Positions 34,980 to 44,582 of a stretch of 64,000 nt of DNA are shown one piece after another. Source of the stretch: Sinorhizobium sp. B11. GTDB lineage: Bacteria; Pseudomonadota; Alphaproteobacteria; Rhizobiales; Rhizobiaceae. Position 1 is the stretch's first letter. Each line of letters starts with the position of its first letter. A program made the translations under genes and the position numbers. The notes below the pieces were generated by a model. The model searched no databases. It saw only the letters and a program-made list of their open reading frames with translations, and was not told the origin of the DNA. The stretch covers positions 372,001 through 436,000 of the forward strand of contig CP091034.1 of NCBI GenBank assembly GCA_039725955.1, written 5' to 3'.

Positions 34980-36044
34980 ATGACCGGAGCACAGGAATTT
35001 GAACGCGTCCTCGACGAAAGCGACAAGAGTGTCGCCTCGTTCGAGCACGAGAATGTCTCGCTGATCAAACGCGCGCAGCATTTTCTGCACTCGACACCGG
35101 CCGCCGTGCCGCTGATCGTGCTGATACTGTCGATCGTGATCTTCGGAATAGCGATCGGCGGACGGTTCTTCTCGTCCTATACGCTGACGCTGATCCTGCA
35201 GCAGATCGCCATCGTCGGCATTCTCGGCGCCGGCCAGACGCTGGTTATCCTGACCGCCGGCATCGATCTTTCGATCGGCGTCATCATGGTCATTTCGGCC
35301 GTCATCATGGGCAATGTCGCCATCACCTATGGCATACCGACACCGATCGCGGTCGCAGCCGGCCTCGTCGTCGGTGGTCTCTGCGGATTGCTGAACGGTT
35401 TCCTCGTCGCCTTCATGAAGCTGCCGCCGTTCATCGTGACACTCGGCACCTGGAACATCGTCATGGCGACGAATTTCATCTATTCCGCCAATGAGACGAT
35501 CCGCGATACCGATGTCGATGAACAGGCGCCGCTGCTCCATCTCTTCGCCACGAGCTTCAAGCTCGGCAGCGCGGTGCTGACCCTCGGCGTTATCGCCATG
35601 GTCCTGCTCGTCGTGCTGCTCTGGTATGTCCTCAATCACACCGCCTGGGGCCGGCATGTCTATGCTGTCGGCGATGATCCGGAAGCTGCCAAGCTCTCCG
35701 GCATCCAGACCAAGAAGGTGCTGCTGACCGTCTACACCATATCGGGTGTCATCGCTGCCTTCGCCGCTTGGGTCTCGATCGGCCGCAATGGCTCGATTTC
35801 CCCGTCCTCGGCCGTCACGGACTACAATCTGCAAGCGATCACCGCGACCGTCATCGGCGGCATCTCGCTCTTCGGCGGCCGAGGCTCCATTCTCGGCACG
35901 CTCTTCGGCACCATGATCGTCGGTGTCGTCTCCATGGGGCTCAACATGCTCGGTGCCGACCCGCAATGGAAAGTCCTGCTGACAGGCGTGCTGATCATTG
36001 CCGCCGTCGCGATCGATCAATGGATCAGAAAGGTTTCGGTGTGA
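34980..36044 (+). CDS. frcC: sugar ABC transporter permease
   Basis: A 354-residue integral membrane protein of the ribose/fructose permease type, about 9-10 membrane helices starting near residue 35. The family motif GAGQTLVILTAGIDLSIG is present near residue 85, and the EAA-like loop is at about 235-255 (GDDPEAAKLSGIQTKKV). The ATG at 34980 follows GGAGGAACA. The frame to 34839 overlaps the hairpin and is rejected. Its stop overlaps a possible GTG start of frcA. Confidence 0.93.
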   Translation: MTGAQEFERVLDESDKSVASFEHENVSLIKRAQHFLHSTPAAVPLIVLILSIVIFGIAIGGRFFSSYTLTLILQQIAIVGILGAGQTLVILTAGIDLSIGVIMVISAVIMGNVAITYGIPTPIAVAAGLVVGGLCGLLNGFLVAFMKLPPFIVTLGTWNIVMATNFIYSANETIRDTDVDEQAPLLHLFATSFKLGSAVLTLGVIAMVLLVVLLWYVLNHTAWGRHVYAVGDDPEAAKLSGIQTKKVLLTVYTISGVIAAFAAWVSIGRNGSISPSSAVTDYNLQAITATVIGGISLFGGRGSILGTLFGTMIVGVVSMGLNMLGADPQWKVLLTGVLIIAAVAIDQWIRKVSV

Positions 36045-36046
36045 CC

Positions 36047-36829
36047 ATGGCTGGCGAACCCATTCTCACTGCCCGTGGCCTCGTCAAGCGTTATGGACGC
36101 GTGACTGCGCTCGACAATGCCGATTTCGACCTCTATCCGGGCGAAATCCTCGCTGTCATCGGCGATAACGGCGCCGGCAAATCCTCGCTCATCAAGGCGA
36201 TATCGGGCGCAATCACGCCCGATGACGGAGTGATCACCCTGGAAGGCCGGCAGGTACAGTTCAGATCACCGATGGAAGCGCGCGAAGCAGGCATCGAAAC
36301 CGTCTATCAAAACCTCGCCCTTTCGCCGGCGCTGTCGATTGCCGACAACATGTTCCTCGGCCGCGAGATCCGTAAGCCAGGTCCGTTGGGCTCGTGGTTC
36401 CGTATGCTCGACCGGCCGACGATGGAAAAGCAGGCACGCAACAAGCTGTCCGAACTCGGTTTGATGACTATCCAGAACATCAACCAGGCGGTGGAAACGC
36501 TCTCCGGCGGCCAACGCCAAGGCGTCGCCGTTGCCCGTGCGGCGGCCTTCGGTTCCAAGGTCATCATCATGGACGAGCCGACTGCCGCCCTCGGCGTCAA
36601 GGAAAGCCGCCGCGTGCTGGAGCTGATCCTCGACGTGCGCGCCCGTGGCATTCCGATCGTGCTCATCTCGCACAACATGCCGCATGTCTTCGAGGTCGCG
36701 GACCGCGTTCACATCCACCGTCTCGGACGCCGCCTGACGGTCATCAATCCGAAGGAATACACGATGTCCGATGCCGTCGCCTTCATGACCGGCGCCAAGG
36801 CAGCCCCTGCGGAGCCCGTTGCGGCATGA
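36047..36829 (+). CDS. frcA: sugar ABC transporter ATP-binding protein (single ATPase domain)
   Basis: A 260-residue ABC ATPase. Walker A GDNGAGKSSLIK (near residue 40), signature LSGGQRQGVAVARAA (near 147) and Walker B VIIMDEPTA (near 168) are all visible. Unlike RbsA it has only one ATPase domain, as in rhizobial FrcA, so it acts as a homodimer. The ATG at 36047 lies 2 bases after the frcC stop; a GTG at 36041 is in the same frame and is an alternative. The stop overlaps the frcK start by 4 bases. Confidence 0.94.
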   Translation: MAGEPILTARGLVKRYGRVTALDNADFDLYPGEILAVIGDNGAGKSSLIKAISGAITPDDGVITLEGRQVQFRSPMEAREAGIETVYQNLALSPALSIADNMFLGREIRKPGPLGSWFRMLDRPTMEKQARNKLSELGLMTIQNINQAVETLSGGQRQGVAVARAAAFGSKVIIMDEPTAALGVKESRRVLELILDVRARGIPIVLISHNMPHVFEVADRVHIHRLGRRLTVINPKEYTMSDAVAFMTGAKAAPAEPVAA

Positions 36830-37458
36830 ATGCGAGAATAGGCGAAATCGTCGGCGAGGTCCTGAACCGCGCCGGCGATTCCAGGCGCTTCCTGATTGCG
36901 ATTGCGGGGCCACCCGGCGCCGGCAAATCCACCATGGCCGACAATATCGCCGACGCCTTGAAGGTGCTGGGCGAGAGTGCTGCCGTTTTGCCCATGGATG
37001 GCTTCCATATGGACAATACGGTTCTCATCGAGCGTGGTCTGCTGGCTCGCAAGGGCATTCCGGAAACCTTCGATGTACGCGGCTTCCTCGATATCGTCCG
37101 AGCCGTGCGGCCCGCCGATCAGGAAGTCCTCGTTCCCGTCTTTGATCGTTCGCGCGAGCTTGCGATCGCGTCGGCCAGGCCGATCGATCCGCAGGACCGC
37201 TTCATCATCATCGAGGGCAACTATCTGCTCTTCACGCAGGGCAAATGGGCCGAGCTCGACGGCATCTTCGATTACACGATCATGCTCGCCCCGCCGATGG
37301 AAGTTCTGGAAGAGCGCCTCTGGGATCGCTGGCGCGGCTATAGACTGACCGAGGAGGAAGCGAGCGCCAAAGTCTACGGCAACGACCTGCCGAACGGCCG
37401 GCTCATTCTCGAAAATCGTCGGCCCGCCGACATCACATTGGAAATCGCGCTGGCCTGA
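36826..37458 (+). CDS. frcK: P-loop kinase of the uridine-kinase/PanK fold, FrcK type
   Basis: A 210-residue nucleoside-triphosphatase/kinase. The P-loop is IAIAGPPGAGKSTMADNI (residues 24-41). A catalytic region PMDGFHMDNTVL follows near 58, and PVFDRSRELAIASARPI and IIEGNYLLF match the phosphoribulokinase/uridine-kinase family. In S. meliloti frcK is the last gene of the fructose ABC operon and is a presumed sugar kinase, never shown to my knowledge to be essential. ATGA coupling with frcA is clear. The substrate (fructose, another sugar or a coenzyme precursor) is open. Confidence 0.85.
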   Translation: MNARIGEIVGEVLNRAGDSRRFLIAIAGPPGAGKSTMADNIADALKVLGESAAVLPMDGFHMDNTVLIERGLLARKGIPETFDVRGFLDIVRAVRPADQEVLVPVFDRSRELAIASARPIDPQDRFIIIEGNYLLFTQGKWAELDGIFDYTIMLAPPMEVLEERLWDRWRGYRLTEEEASAKVYGNDLPNGRLILENRRPADITLEIALA

Positions 37459-37522
37459 GCAGTTGTTTCTGCACCGGTCTTGATGCTATCGAGGCGAAAC
37501 CCGCATCGCTTCGGAGGCTCCC

Positions 37523-38563
37523 ATGCAATCGATCACTATCCGCCGTCCTGACGACTGGCATCTGCATCTGCGCGACGGCGCCATGCTGGAAGGTGTGATT
37601 GGAGATACGAGCCGCACCTTCGCCCGCGCCATCATCATGCCGAACCTGGTCCCGCCGGTCGTCACGACCGCGGATGCGGCCGCTTATCGCCAGCGTATCA
37701 TGAAGGCGCTTCCGGCCGGCCATCGCTTCCAGCCGCTGATGACGCTTTATCTCACCGAGCACACGAGCGCCGACGATGTGGAAGAGGGCAAGAAGAGCGG
37801 CCTCATTACCGCCGTAAAACTCTATCCGGCCGGCGCCACGACCAACTCGCACGGCGGCGTGCGCGATATGGAAAAGGCGATGCCGGTACTGGAGCGCATG
37901 GCGAAGATCGGCCTGCCGCTCTGCGTCCACGGCGAGGTGACGACGCCCGACGTCGATATTTTCGACCGCGAAGCCGTCTTCATCGAAACGGTGCTCGACC
38001 CGCTTCGCAAGCGCCTGCCGGAACTGAAGGTGACGATGGAACATGTCACGACATCAGATGGCATCGACTATATCAAGTCGGCCAGGGCCAATCTTGCCGG
38101 CTCCATTACCACCCATCACCTGATCATCAACCGCAACGCCATCCTCGTCGGCGGCATTCGCCCGCATTATTACTGCCTGCCCGTCGCGAAACGCGAAAAT
38201 CACCGGCTGGCATTGAGGGCGGCGGCGACCAGCGGCGATGCCAGGTTCTTCCTCGGCACGGATTCCGCGCCTCATGTCGACCCGTTGAAGGAATGTGCTT
38301 GCGGCTGCGCGGGGATCTATACCTCGATCAACACGATGAGCTGCCTTGCCCATGTGTTCGAGCAGGATGGCGCGCTCGACAGGCTGGAGGCCTTTGCCTC
38401 CTTGAATGGTCCGGCCTGGTATGGGCTCGAGCCGAACGAGGAACGTATCACGCTGGAGCGGCAGGCCGACCCCGTGGTCTTCCCCGCCAGGATCGAAACC
38501 GGCGTCGGGCCGGTTACCGTCTTCGATCCGATGTTTGCATTGCATTGGCAGATCAAAGCCTGA
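37523..38563 (+). CDS. pyrC: dihydroorotase
   Basis: PyrC makes dihydroorotate from carbamoyl-aspartate in pyrimidine synthesis, with a binuclear zinc site. The 346-residue protein is of the E. coli-like class (about 345 residues). Metal and active-site segments are DWHLHLRDG (residues 12-20), [15 protein letters not shown] (carboxylated Lys near 97), [13 protein letters not shown] and GTDSAPH near 250. The ATG has GGAGG about 6 bases upstream. It sits immediately downstream of the frc operon but without coupling. Confidence 0.97.
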   Translation: MQSITIRRPDDWHLHLRDGAMLEGVIGDTSRTFARAIIMPNLVPPVVTTADAAAYRQRIMKALPAGHRFQPLMTLYLTEHTSADDVEEGKKSGLITAVKLYPAGATTNSHGGVRDMEKAMPVLERMAKIGLPLCVHGEVTTPDVDIFDREAVFIETVLDPLRKRLPELKVTMEHVTTSDGIDYIKSARANLAGSITTHHLIINRNAILVGGIRPHYYCLPVAKRENHRLALRAAATSGDARFFLGTDSAPHVDPLKECACGCAGIYTSINTMSCLAHVFEQDGALDRLEAFASLNGPAWYGLEPNEERITLERQADPVVFPARIETGVGPVTVFDPMFALHWQIKA

Positions 38564-38592
38564 GAAGCTGTACAGGCTTAAATATTTTTCTT
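38556..38592 (+). terminator. probable terminator after pyrC
   Basis: AAGCCTG and CAGGCTT form a 7-bp stem that includes the pyrC stop codon and is followed by AAATATTTTTCTT. The loop is 10 bases. Confidence 0.5.
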
Positions 38593-38738
38593 CTTATAGT
38601 TGCTGTCGAACGTTGATTTTGTAACGCTCGGCTGCGAAACCTATGTTTTTTAACGGAATGCGTAAGACATTCGTCAGCAATGACGAGATAGATTTTAAAA
38701 ACGTTATCGGCGCGGCAAGAGCCGCGGAGATTTAAAGC

Positions 38739-39917
38739 ATGATGCTTGACTATAATTCATTGCTGCTGGCGCTTGGCGTTTCAGCAACCTGCCTTGCCGT
38801 GACGCTCATGGGAAGCTGGCTCGCGCGCCGGGCTGAAACCTTTCTTCTCACCGGAGCATTCGGCCTCGTTCTCGTTGTCGCCGGCATCTTAGCCTATGCC
38901 CACTATGTGGAACAGCCCGAGCGCCTGCTTGGTGCGGGTTGTTTCGTGCTGTTTCATGCCGGTTTTGCCACGATCTGGGGCGCGGGCTATCAGTTCCGCA
39001 CCGGTCGGCTCCCGAAATCGGGCATCGTCGTGCGTGCACTTGTCGCCATGGCCGCATCCATTCCGCCGATGATCGCCGGGCTGGATGGTCTGGCCTTCAT
39101 GGCGGATAATCTCGCCATCGCCTTCCTGCTCTTCACCACTGCCCGGCAATATTGGCTTGACCGCGCAGAAGCACCTGCGCCGATATCAGGCATTACCGCC
39201 CTCTACACATTGACGGCGATTTCCTTCGTCCTCTGCGCCGCAGTCTTGATCTGGGACGGCAAGCTGGTGCTCGGGGCCGCACCCAGCAATTGGGCCGAAG
39301 ACCTCAGTATCGCCGTGTGCATCGCCGGGATGACCGGCATCGGCGCCTTGTCGCTGGCACTGCATCAATGGCGGCTTGCCGCCCGTCACCGCATGGATGC
39401 GATCACCGATCCGCTGACCGGGTTAGTGAACCGCCGCGCTCTGTTCGACCAATATGGCGTCCGCTCCATGGATGCTTCGACCGCCGTCATCGTCTTCGAC
39501 ATCGATTATTTCAAATCGGTCAACGACCGCTACGGCCATGCGGCCGGTGATCACGTCCTGAAAGTCTTTGCCGGCGAACTCTCCGCCAATTGCCGCGGCG
39601 GCGATACGGCCGCCCGCCTCGGTGGTGAGGAATTCGCGCTGGTGCTGAAGGAAATCATGCCCGGCCGCGCCGAGCTTGCCGCCGAGCGCATTCGCAAGGC
39701 TTTCGAGGAGCGCGACATCTATATCGAGGACGAAGTGCTGAAATGCACTGTCAGCGTCGGCGTCGCGCCCGGACGATCCGAGCCGCTGGATTTCGATGCC
39801 ATGCTGAACGAGGCGGATAAGGCGCTCTATGCTGCAAAACGCGCCGGCCGCAACCGCGTTGAACTCGCCAGCCACCTTCATTCGGTGCCGGCAGGTGTTG
39901 CGCGCTCGGCCTCTTGA
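38739..39917 (+). CDS. membrane-bound diguanylate cyclase
   Basis: A 392-residue GGDEF protein. About six membrane helices fill residues 5-210. The cyclase domain follows, with DPLTGLVNRRALF near 224, FDIDYFKSVND near 253 (metal-binding Asp) and the active site GGEEF at 295-299. The inhibitory I-site RGGD (286-289) is five residues before it, so the enzyme is likely active and product-inhibited. It would synthesise c-di-GMP, favouring a sessile lifestyle, but its signal and target are unknown. No EAL domain or partner is adjacent. Confidence 0.93.
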   Translation: MMLDYNSLLLALGVSATCLAVTLMGSWLARRAETFLLTGAFGLVLVVAGILAYAHYVEQPERLLGAGCFVLFHAGFATIWGAGYQFRTGRLPKSGIVVRALVAMAASIPPMIAGLDGLAFMADNLAIAFLLFTTARQYWLDRAEAPAPISGITALYTLTAISFVLCAAVLIWDGKLVLGAAPSNWAEDLSIAVCIAGMTGIGALSLALHQWRLAARHRMDAITDPLTGLVNRRALFDQYGVRSMDASTAVIVFDIDYFKSVNDRYGHAAGDHVLKVFAGELSANCRGGDTAARLGGEEFALVLKEIMPGRAELAAERIRKAFEERDIYIEDEVLKCTVSVGVAPGRSEPLDFDAMLNEADKALYAAKRAGRNRVELASHLHSVPAGVARSAS

Positions 39918-40102
39918 TCCGTCTCCTGACCTTTCGTAATCTGAGATCGGCCGGATGCAGCCAGCCGCCCCGCGATGCGCAAGCATTATGGTGAATGCGT
40001 CCAACTCCACCTTCACATCCTTGCTCTGGCAATCGATGGCGAACGGGTCAGCAGACGCGGGCACTGATCTCCCTGTTTGCCGCCAACGGAGAAGGATGAA
40101 CC

Positions 40103-40639
40103 ATGCGTGATTTTCGCGATGCCAAGCTTATGGCAAAAACCCTGCGGCAGGCGCTTGCCGACCGCGATATTTCCCTCACCCATAGCGAAACCCTGGAGAT
40201 TGTCGCCAGACAATTCGGCCTCGACCAGTGGAATATTCTCTCGGCAAAGCTGGATGAGGCCGAAGGAGCGAAATCTGCTATCGGTATCGAACCACCTGTG
40301 CCGATCTTCCGCATCTTCTCGGTCGAGAAAGCCATGGAATTCTACTGCGGCTTCCTGGGTTTCACGCTCGACTGGGAGCATCGTTTCGGCGAAAACTCCC
40401 CGCTCTATTGCCAGGTCTCGCGCGAGAATATGCAGTTGCACCTGAGCGAACATTCCGGCGATGCCAGCCCAGGCGCGCGAGCCTTCGTACGGGTGAGGGA
40501 TGTCCGAGCCTATCAGGCAGAACTCGCCGCCAAACGCTATCGTTATATGAACCCGGGTGTCGAAGAAGCGCCCTGGGGCCTCGAAATGGGCGTCATCGAC
40601 CCCTTCAACAACCGCATCACCTTCTGCCAGCAGAGCTAA
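40103..40639 (+). CDS. glyoxalase-superfamily (VOC) protein
   Basis: A 178-residue protein with an N-terminal helical extension (residues 1-65, HSETLEIVARQFGLDQWNILSAKL) and a C-terminal VOC domain with FRIFSVEKAMEFYCGFLGFTLDWEHRF and a last strand MGVIDPFNNRITFC. This two-part build is that of the 'glyoxalase superfamily' proteins often listed as bleomycin-resistance-like. Metal ligands are not clear, so enzymatic activity is uncertain. The gene stands alone after a 185-base gap in which I see no further gene. Confidence 0.82.
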   Translation: MRDFRDAKLMAKTLRQALADRDISLTHSETLEIVARQFGLDQWNILSAKLDEAEGAKSAIGIEPPVPIFRIFSVEKAMEFYCGFLGFTLDWEHRFGENSPLYCQVSRENMQLHLSEHSGDASPGARAFVRVRDVRAYQAELAAKRYRYMNPGVEEAPWGLEMGVIDPFNNRITFCQQS

Positions 40640-40690
40640 AGCATTCCAGCAAAGGTGTGCCGCGGTTCTGCGTCCGGAATTGCGCGGAAC
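40638..40690. repeat. rhizobial intergenic palindromic repeat, copy 1
   Basis: The sequence GCATTCCAGCAAAGGTGTGC and following bases up to GGAATTGC is a variant of the imperfect palindrome with GCAATTCC ... GGAATTGC ends that is scattered in Rhizobium genomes. It begins at the stop of the VOC gene. A second copy is at 54544-54587. Confidence 0.6.
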
Positions 40691-40724
40691 AGCGAAGGGC
40701 GGAGGGCTATTCCCTCCGCCCTTT

Positions 40725-41207
40725 TCAAATGATCATGAGCGCCCGCACGAAAGCGACCGAGGCCAACAGCGAGGCGATCGTGCGCACATGGTTCCACCAC
40801 GTCCAGTCCCTGAGGTAGGTCGTCCAGAGCTGCACCGCGTCTGGCCCGTTGCCGCTGACTTTCGCCAGCGCATCATTCATCGGCACGTTGAAGACGATGG
40901 TCGAGAGGAAGGACGCGATGACATAGAGTGCCGCGCCGGCCAGCATCATCGAAGAGGCGCCGCCGCGCCAGTTCACGAAGGCCAGCACTGCGATGACGAC
41001 GCAGAGGATCGCCGTCGGCACGAAGAGCAGCATGAAAGGCGAGCGGACGATGGTCACGTTGATGGAATTCATCGCCGCGATGCCCTGTTCGGCCGGGATG
41101 CGCGAAAAAGCAGTCATGATGAAGGTGGAGAAAGCAAAGAAGATGCCGGCGACAAGGCCGCTGCCGATCGCGGCGGCAATAAGGGAAATGACGAGAACGA
41201 TCTGCAT
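40725..41207 (-). CDS. DUF1772-type membrane protein
   Basis: A 160-residue protein with four membrane helices (VLVISLIAAAIGSGLVAGIFFAF and three more). The pattern resembles DUF1772/anthrone-oxygenase-like proteins, including a conserved N-in-helix AMNSINVTIV. Function unknown. The ATG at 41207 lies 2 bases after the stop of the NmrA-like gene, so they share a transcript; a start at 41222 would overlap it. Regulation presumably follows the divergent TetR. Confidence 0.82.
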   Translation of the reverse strand: MQIVLVISLIAAAIGSGLVAGIFFAFSTFIMTAFSRIPAEQGIAAMNSINVTIVRSPFMLLFVPTAILCVVIAVLAFVNWRGGASSMMLAGAALYVIASFLSTIVFNVPMNDALAKVSGNGPDAVQLWTTYLRDWTWWNHVRTIASLLASVAFVRALMII

Positions 41208-41209
41208 GG

Positions 41210-42034
41210 TCAGGCGCTCCACAATCCGGTCGCCGCGGTCTCCCGCGCATATTGGCTGAAATCCTTTGCCGGGCGGCCGAGTATCTCTGTCACACCACCC
41301 ATCACCTCGGAATTGCGCCCGTCGAGGATTTGGCCGAAGAGCTCTTCCAGCAGCGCGATGACAGGCTCCGGTGTTCCCGCTACGGAGAGGCTCTCCTGGA
41401 AGTCCGCCATCGATACCTGTTCGTAGTCGATAGACCGGCCCGAGGCAGCCGCAATCTCGGCCACGGCTTCGCGGAAGCTCAGCGCGCGAGGACCGGTCAG
41501 CTCGTAGATCCTGTTGCGATGCCTGATATCGGTCAGCGCCGCCACTGCCGCGTCGGCAATGTCATCGGCATCGATGAAGGGCTCCTTGATATCGCCGGCC
41601 GGCAGTTCCAGCCTGCCGGCAATGAGCGACTCTACGAAAGCGCCCTCGCTGAAATTCTGGCAGAACCACGAGGCGCGCAGGATCGTGTAGTCGATCCCGG
41701 TCGCCCGCAGCGCTTCCTCACTCCGCTGCGCCCCGTCTTCGCCACGGCCGGACAGCAGCACGATATGCTGCAGCCTGCACTCCGTTGCGAGTCTTGAAAG
41801 CGCCTCGATAGCCTCTGCCGCCCAGGAGACGGAAAGGTCCGGTTGGAAAGCGACATAGGCGCTCGTCGCACCCGTGAGTGCATTGCGCCAGGTCGTGCGA
41901 TCCTCCCAGTCGAAGGCCGGTACCGTGGAGCGGGATGCTTTGCGAACGTCAAGTCCGAGCTCTTCCAGCCTGTTGGCAATGCGGCCGCCGGTTTTCCCCG
42001 ATCCGCCGATCAGAACGATTTCGGAATTCTGCAT
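41210..42034 (-). CDS. NmrA-like NAD(P)H-binding protein
   Basis: A 274-residue Rossmann-fold protein of the NmrA/atypical SDR type. The cofactor motif is VLIGGSGKTGGRIANRL (GxxGxxG, residues 7-23), and there is no YxxxK motif. Members are redox sensors or quinone oxidoreductases. It is divergent from the TetR gene 42136 across an inverted repeat, and is followed by DUF1772, the typical arrangement of a small detoxification/stress operon. The substrate is unknown. Confidence 0.88.
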   Translation of the reverse strand: MQNSEIVLIGGSGKTGGRIANRLEELGLDVRKASRSTVPAFDWEDRTTWRNALTGATSAYVAFQPDLSVSWAAEAIEALSRLATECRLQHIVLLSGRGEDGAQRSEEALRATGIDYTILRASWFCQNFSEGAFVESLIAGRLELPAGDIKEPFIDADDIADAAVAALTDIRHRNRIYELTGPRALSFREAVAEIAAASGRSIDYEQVSMADFQESLSVAGTPEPVIALLEELFGQILDGRNSEVMGGVTEILGRPAKDFSQYARETAATGLWSA

Positions 42035-42058
42035 ATCGAAACTCCTCTTCGGTTCAAA

Positions 42059-42105
42059 AATAAGAGAAACTCTCTCATTTGCAAAATGAGATAAACTCTC
42101 TTATT
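42059..42105. promoter_or_regulatory. operator candidate for the divergent TetR
   Basis: A long interrupted palindrome: the left arm 42059-42080 (AATAAGAGAAACTCTCTC and following ATTT) pairs with 42084-42105 (AAATGAGATAAACTCTCTTA and following TT), with few mismatches. Inside it CTCTCATTTGCAAAATGAG is an inner palindrome. It lies between the divergent starts at 42034 and 42136. Confidence 0.65.
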
Positions 42106-42135
42106 TTCTTTGTCAACAGTCGAGGGAAGCGGAAG

Positions 42136-42789
42136 ATGGCAGAAGAGGTGATCGCACGACGCAGGCGCCAGCAGGAGCCGACCGGCCAGCCGCGCCGTAT
42201 CCCGAGCCAGCAGCGCGGCCGCGAACGCTTCGAAAGGATCTTGACGGTCGCCTCCGCGCTGATCGAAAAGAACGGCAGCGATGCACTGAAGATGAGTGAA
42301 ATCGTTGAAAAGGCCGAGATTTCCTTCGGCGCCCTCTATCAATATTTCCCGGACAAGACCTCGATCATCCGCACACTTGCCGAGCGCTTCAATGAGCAGG
42401 GCCGGCAATGCGTGGCAGACGAACTGGCGAAGGTGACGGACGCGGAAAATCTGCAGACAGCCCTCGGCGTCATCGCCGATGAATATTATGCCTTCTTCCG
42501 CCGCGAGCCTGTCATGCGCGATATCTGGCACGCGACCCATACGGACAAGCTTCTTCAGCAGGTCGATGCCGAAGATATGGAATTCCACGCGCAGGCCCTG
42601 TTTTCGGTGTTAAAACAACTATGGCCAAAGCGTGCCGGGGCGGAGCTTCTGGCCATTGCCCGACTGACCATGCAGCTCCTGGCGGCGGCTGTCCGCTACG
42701 CTGTTTCGCTGGATGAGATAGAGGGCGCGCAGGCAATCGCGCTCTTCAGGAAGATGCAGGTTGCGGATATTGGCCGCCTGCTCGGTTGA
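42136..42789 (+). CDS. TetR-family transcriptional regulator
   Basis: A 217-residue TetR protein with HTH in [46 protein letters not shown] (residues 35-80, cited from the coding frame). It has an N-terminal arginine-rich extension ([14 protein letters not shown]). The ATG at 42136 has GGAAGCGGAAG upstream. It is divergent from the NmrA-like operon, which it likely represses through 42059-42105, and lies just before pyrE without coupling. Confidence 0.9.
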   Translation: MAEEVIARRRRQQEPTGQPRRIPSQQRGRERFERILTVASALIEKNGSDALKMSEIVEKAEISFGALYQYFPDKTSIIRTLAERFNEQGRQCVADELAKVTDAENLQTALGVIADEYYAFFRREPVMRDIWHATHTDKLLQQVDAEDMEFHAQALFSVLKQLWPKRAGAELLAIARLTMQLLAAAVRYAVSLDEIEGAQAIALFRKMQVADIGRLLG

Positions 42790-42863
42790 CGGCCGTCTTC
42801 CGTCTGGAAACCGACCGCTCTTGCTGCTATTGCCGCTGGAACGTCAGCCGAAGGAGAAGCCGC

Positions 42864-43559
42864 ATGATCCAGACCACATTTCCTGACCGCGCCGTCATGG
42901 CAGAGCTGCTGGCAAAGATGCTCTGGGAGATCAAGGCTGTTCATTTCAATGCCGAGACGCCCTACAAATATGCTTCCGGCATCATGAGCCCGGTCTATAT
43001 CGACTGCCGCAAGCTTCTCTCCTTCCCACGCGTCCGCTCGACGGTGATGGACTTTGCCGCCAGCACGCTGCTGCGCGATGCCGGCTTCGAACAGTTCGAT
43101 TGCATCGCCGGCGGCGAAACCGCAGGCATTCCCTTTGCCGCACTGCTTGCCGATCGTCTCGGCTTGCCGATGATCTATGTCCGCAAGAAGCCGAAGGGCC
43201 ACGGTCGCAATGCGCAGATCGAAGGCGACATGAAGGAAGGCGCCCGCGTTCTCATCATCGAGGATCTGACCACTGCCGGCGGCAGTATGTTCACCTTCAT
43301 CGATGCCATAAGGGCCGCCGGCGGCATCGTCGATCACGGCATGGCGCTCTTCTTCTACGGCATCTTCCAGGAGGCGCATCAGCGCTTTGCCAATGGCAAG
43401 GTCCAGTTCCATCATATCGCCACCTGGCGTGAGGTTCTGGCGATCGCCAAAGAGCAGAAGCTCTTCGATGAAAAGACGCTGCAGGAAGTCGAGGCCTTCC
43501 TCGATGCGCCGCTGGCCTGGTCGGCAAGGAATGGTGGCGTGAGTGAGCTTTCGCTCTAG
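42864..43559 (+). CDS. pyrE: orotate phosphoribosyltransferase
   Basis: PyrE makes orotidine monophosphate from orotate and PRPP. The 231-residue protein has [13 protein letters not shown] near residue 42, the catalytic loop [18 protein letters not shown] near 112, and the PRPP motif [14 protein letters not shown] near 132. The start at 42864 follows GAAGGAGAAGCCGC; an earlier in-frame start at 42786 overlaps the TetR end and is rejected. pyrC is only 4 kb away but not in one operon. Confidence 0.95.
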   Translation: MIQTTFPDRAVMAELLAKMLWEIKAVHFNAETPYKYASGIMSPVYIDCRKLLSFPRVRSTVMDFAASTLLRDAGFEQFDCIAGGETAGIPFAALLADRLGLPMIYVRKKPKGHGRNAQIEGDMKEGARVLIIEDLTTAGGSMFTFIDAIRAAGGIVDHGMALFFYGIFQEAHQRFANGKVQFHHIATWREVLAIAKEQKLFDEKTLQEVEAFLDAPLAWSARNGGVSELSL

Positions 43560-43621
43560 CCTTTTGACAAAAGCTCGCTTAATCGATTGAGAAACGCGTA
43601 AGTCCTGTTGGGAGGAATTCG

Positions 43622-44548
43622 ATGATTTTGTGCTGCGGCGAGGCCCTGATCGACATGCTGCCGAGGGATACGACCCTTGGCGAAAAGGGCTTTGCGCCCT
43701 ATGCCGGCGGCGCGATCTTCAACACGGCGATTGCGCTCGGTCGTCTGGGCATCCCGACGGCCTTCTTCACCGGCATTGCCGATGACATGATGGGCGAAAT
43801 CCTGCTCGAAACGCTGAAGGCGAGCAATGTAGATTACAGCCCGTGCGCCATCACCTCGCGCCCTTCGACGATCGCCTTTGTCAAGCTCGTCAACGGTCAG
43901 GCGACCTATGCCTTCTACGACGAAGGCACTGCCGGCCGCATGATCACCACGGATGATCTGCCTGTTCTCGGCGATGATTGCGAAGCGCTGCATTTCGGCG
44001 CGATCAGCCTGATCCCGAGCCCCTGCGGCGAAACCTACGAAGCGCTTCTCGATCGCGAAGCCGCAAAGCGCGTCATCTCGCTCGACCCGAACATCCGCCC
44101 GGGCTTCATCAAGGATAAGCCTGCGCACATGGCCCGCATCAAGCGCATGGCCGCCAAGTCCGACATCGTGAAATTCTCCGACGAGGATCTCGAATGGTTC
44201 GGCCTGGACGGCGACCATGACGCACTGGCTGCTCACTGGCTGAACCACGGCGCCAAGCTCGTGGTCATCACCAAGGGTGCTGAAGGCGCAACCGGCTACA
44301 CAAGCGCGCGCAAGGTCACCGTACCGAGCGAGCGTGTCACCGTCGTCGATACTGTCGGCGCCGGCGACACATTCGACGCCGGCGTCCTCGCCTCGCTGAA
44401 GATGGATAACCTGCTGACCAAGGAGCAGGTCGCCAACCTTGATGAACAGGCGCTCCGCAACGCCCTGGCACTTGGCGCCAAGGCTGCGGCTGTCACCGTC
44501 TCCCGCGCCGGCGCCAATCCGCCCTGGGCAAATGAGATTGGACTATAA
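43622..44548 (+). CDS. frk: PfkB-family fructokinase
   Basis: A 308-residue ribokinase/PfkB-family sugar kinase. The N-terminal LCCGEALIDMLPRD and GGAIFNTAIALGRLG (substrate-binding Gly-Gly) and the C-terminal signature DTVGAGDTFDAGVLA (catalytic Asp near residue 250) are intact. It closely resembles rhizobial fructokinases, which phosphorylate fructose to fructose-6-phosphate. The nearby frcBCAK and pgi make a coherent fructose route. The last residues, GANPPWANEIGL, recur at the end of the desaturase at 45127, described separately. GGGAGGA lies upstream of the ATG. Confidence 0.9.
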   Translation: MILCCGEALIDMLPRDTTLGEKGFAPYAGGAIFNTAIALGRLGIPTAFFTGIADDMMGEILLETLKASNVDYSPCAITSRPSTIAFVKLVNGQATYAFYDEGTAGRMITTDDLPVLGDDCEALHFGAISLIPSPCGETYEALLDREAAKRVISLDPNIRPGFIKDKPAHMARIKRMAAKSDIVKFSDEDLEWFGLDGDHDALAAHWLNHGAKLVVITKGAEGATGYTSARKVTVPSERVTVVDTVGAGDTFDAGVLASLKMDNLLTKEQVANLDEQALRNALALGAKAAAVTVSRAGANPPWANEIGL

Positions 44549-44582
44549 GACTTTCAGCCAGGCTTGACCGCTGCCTTGAAAC

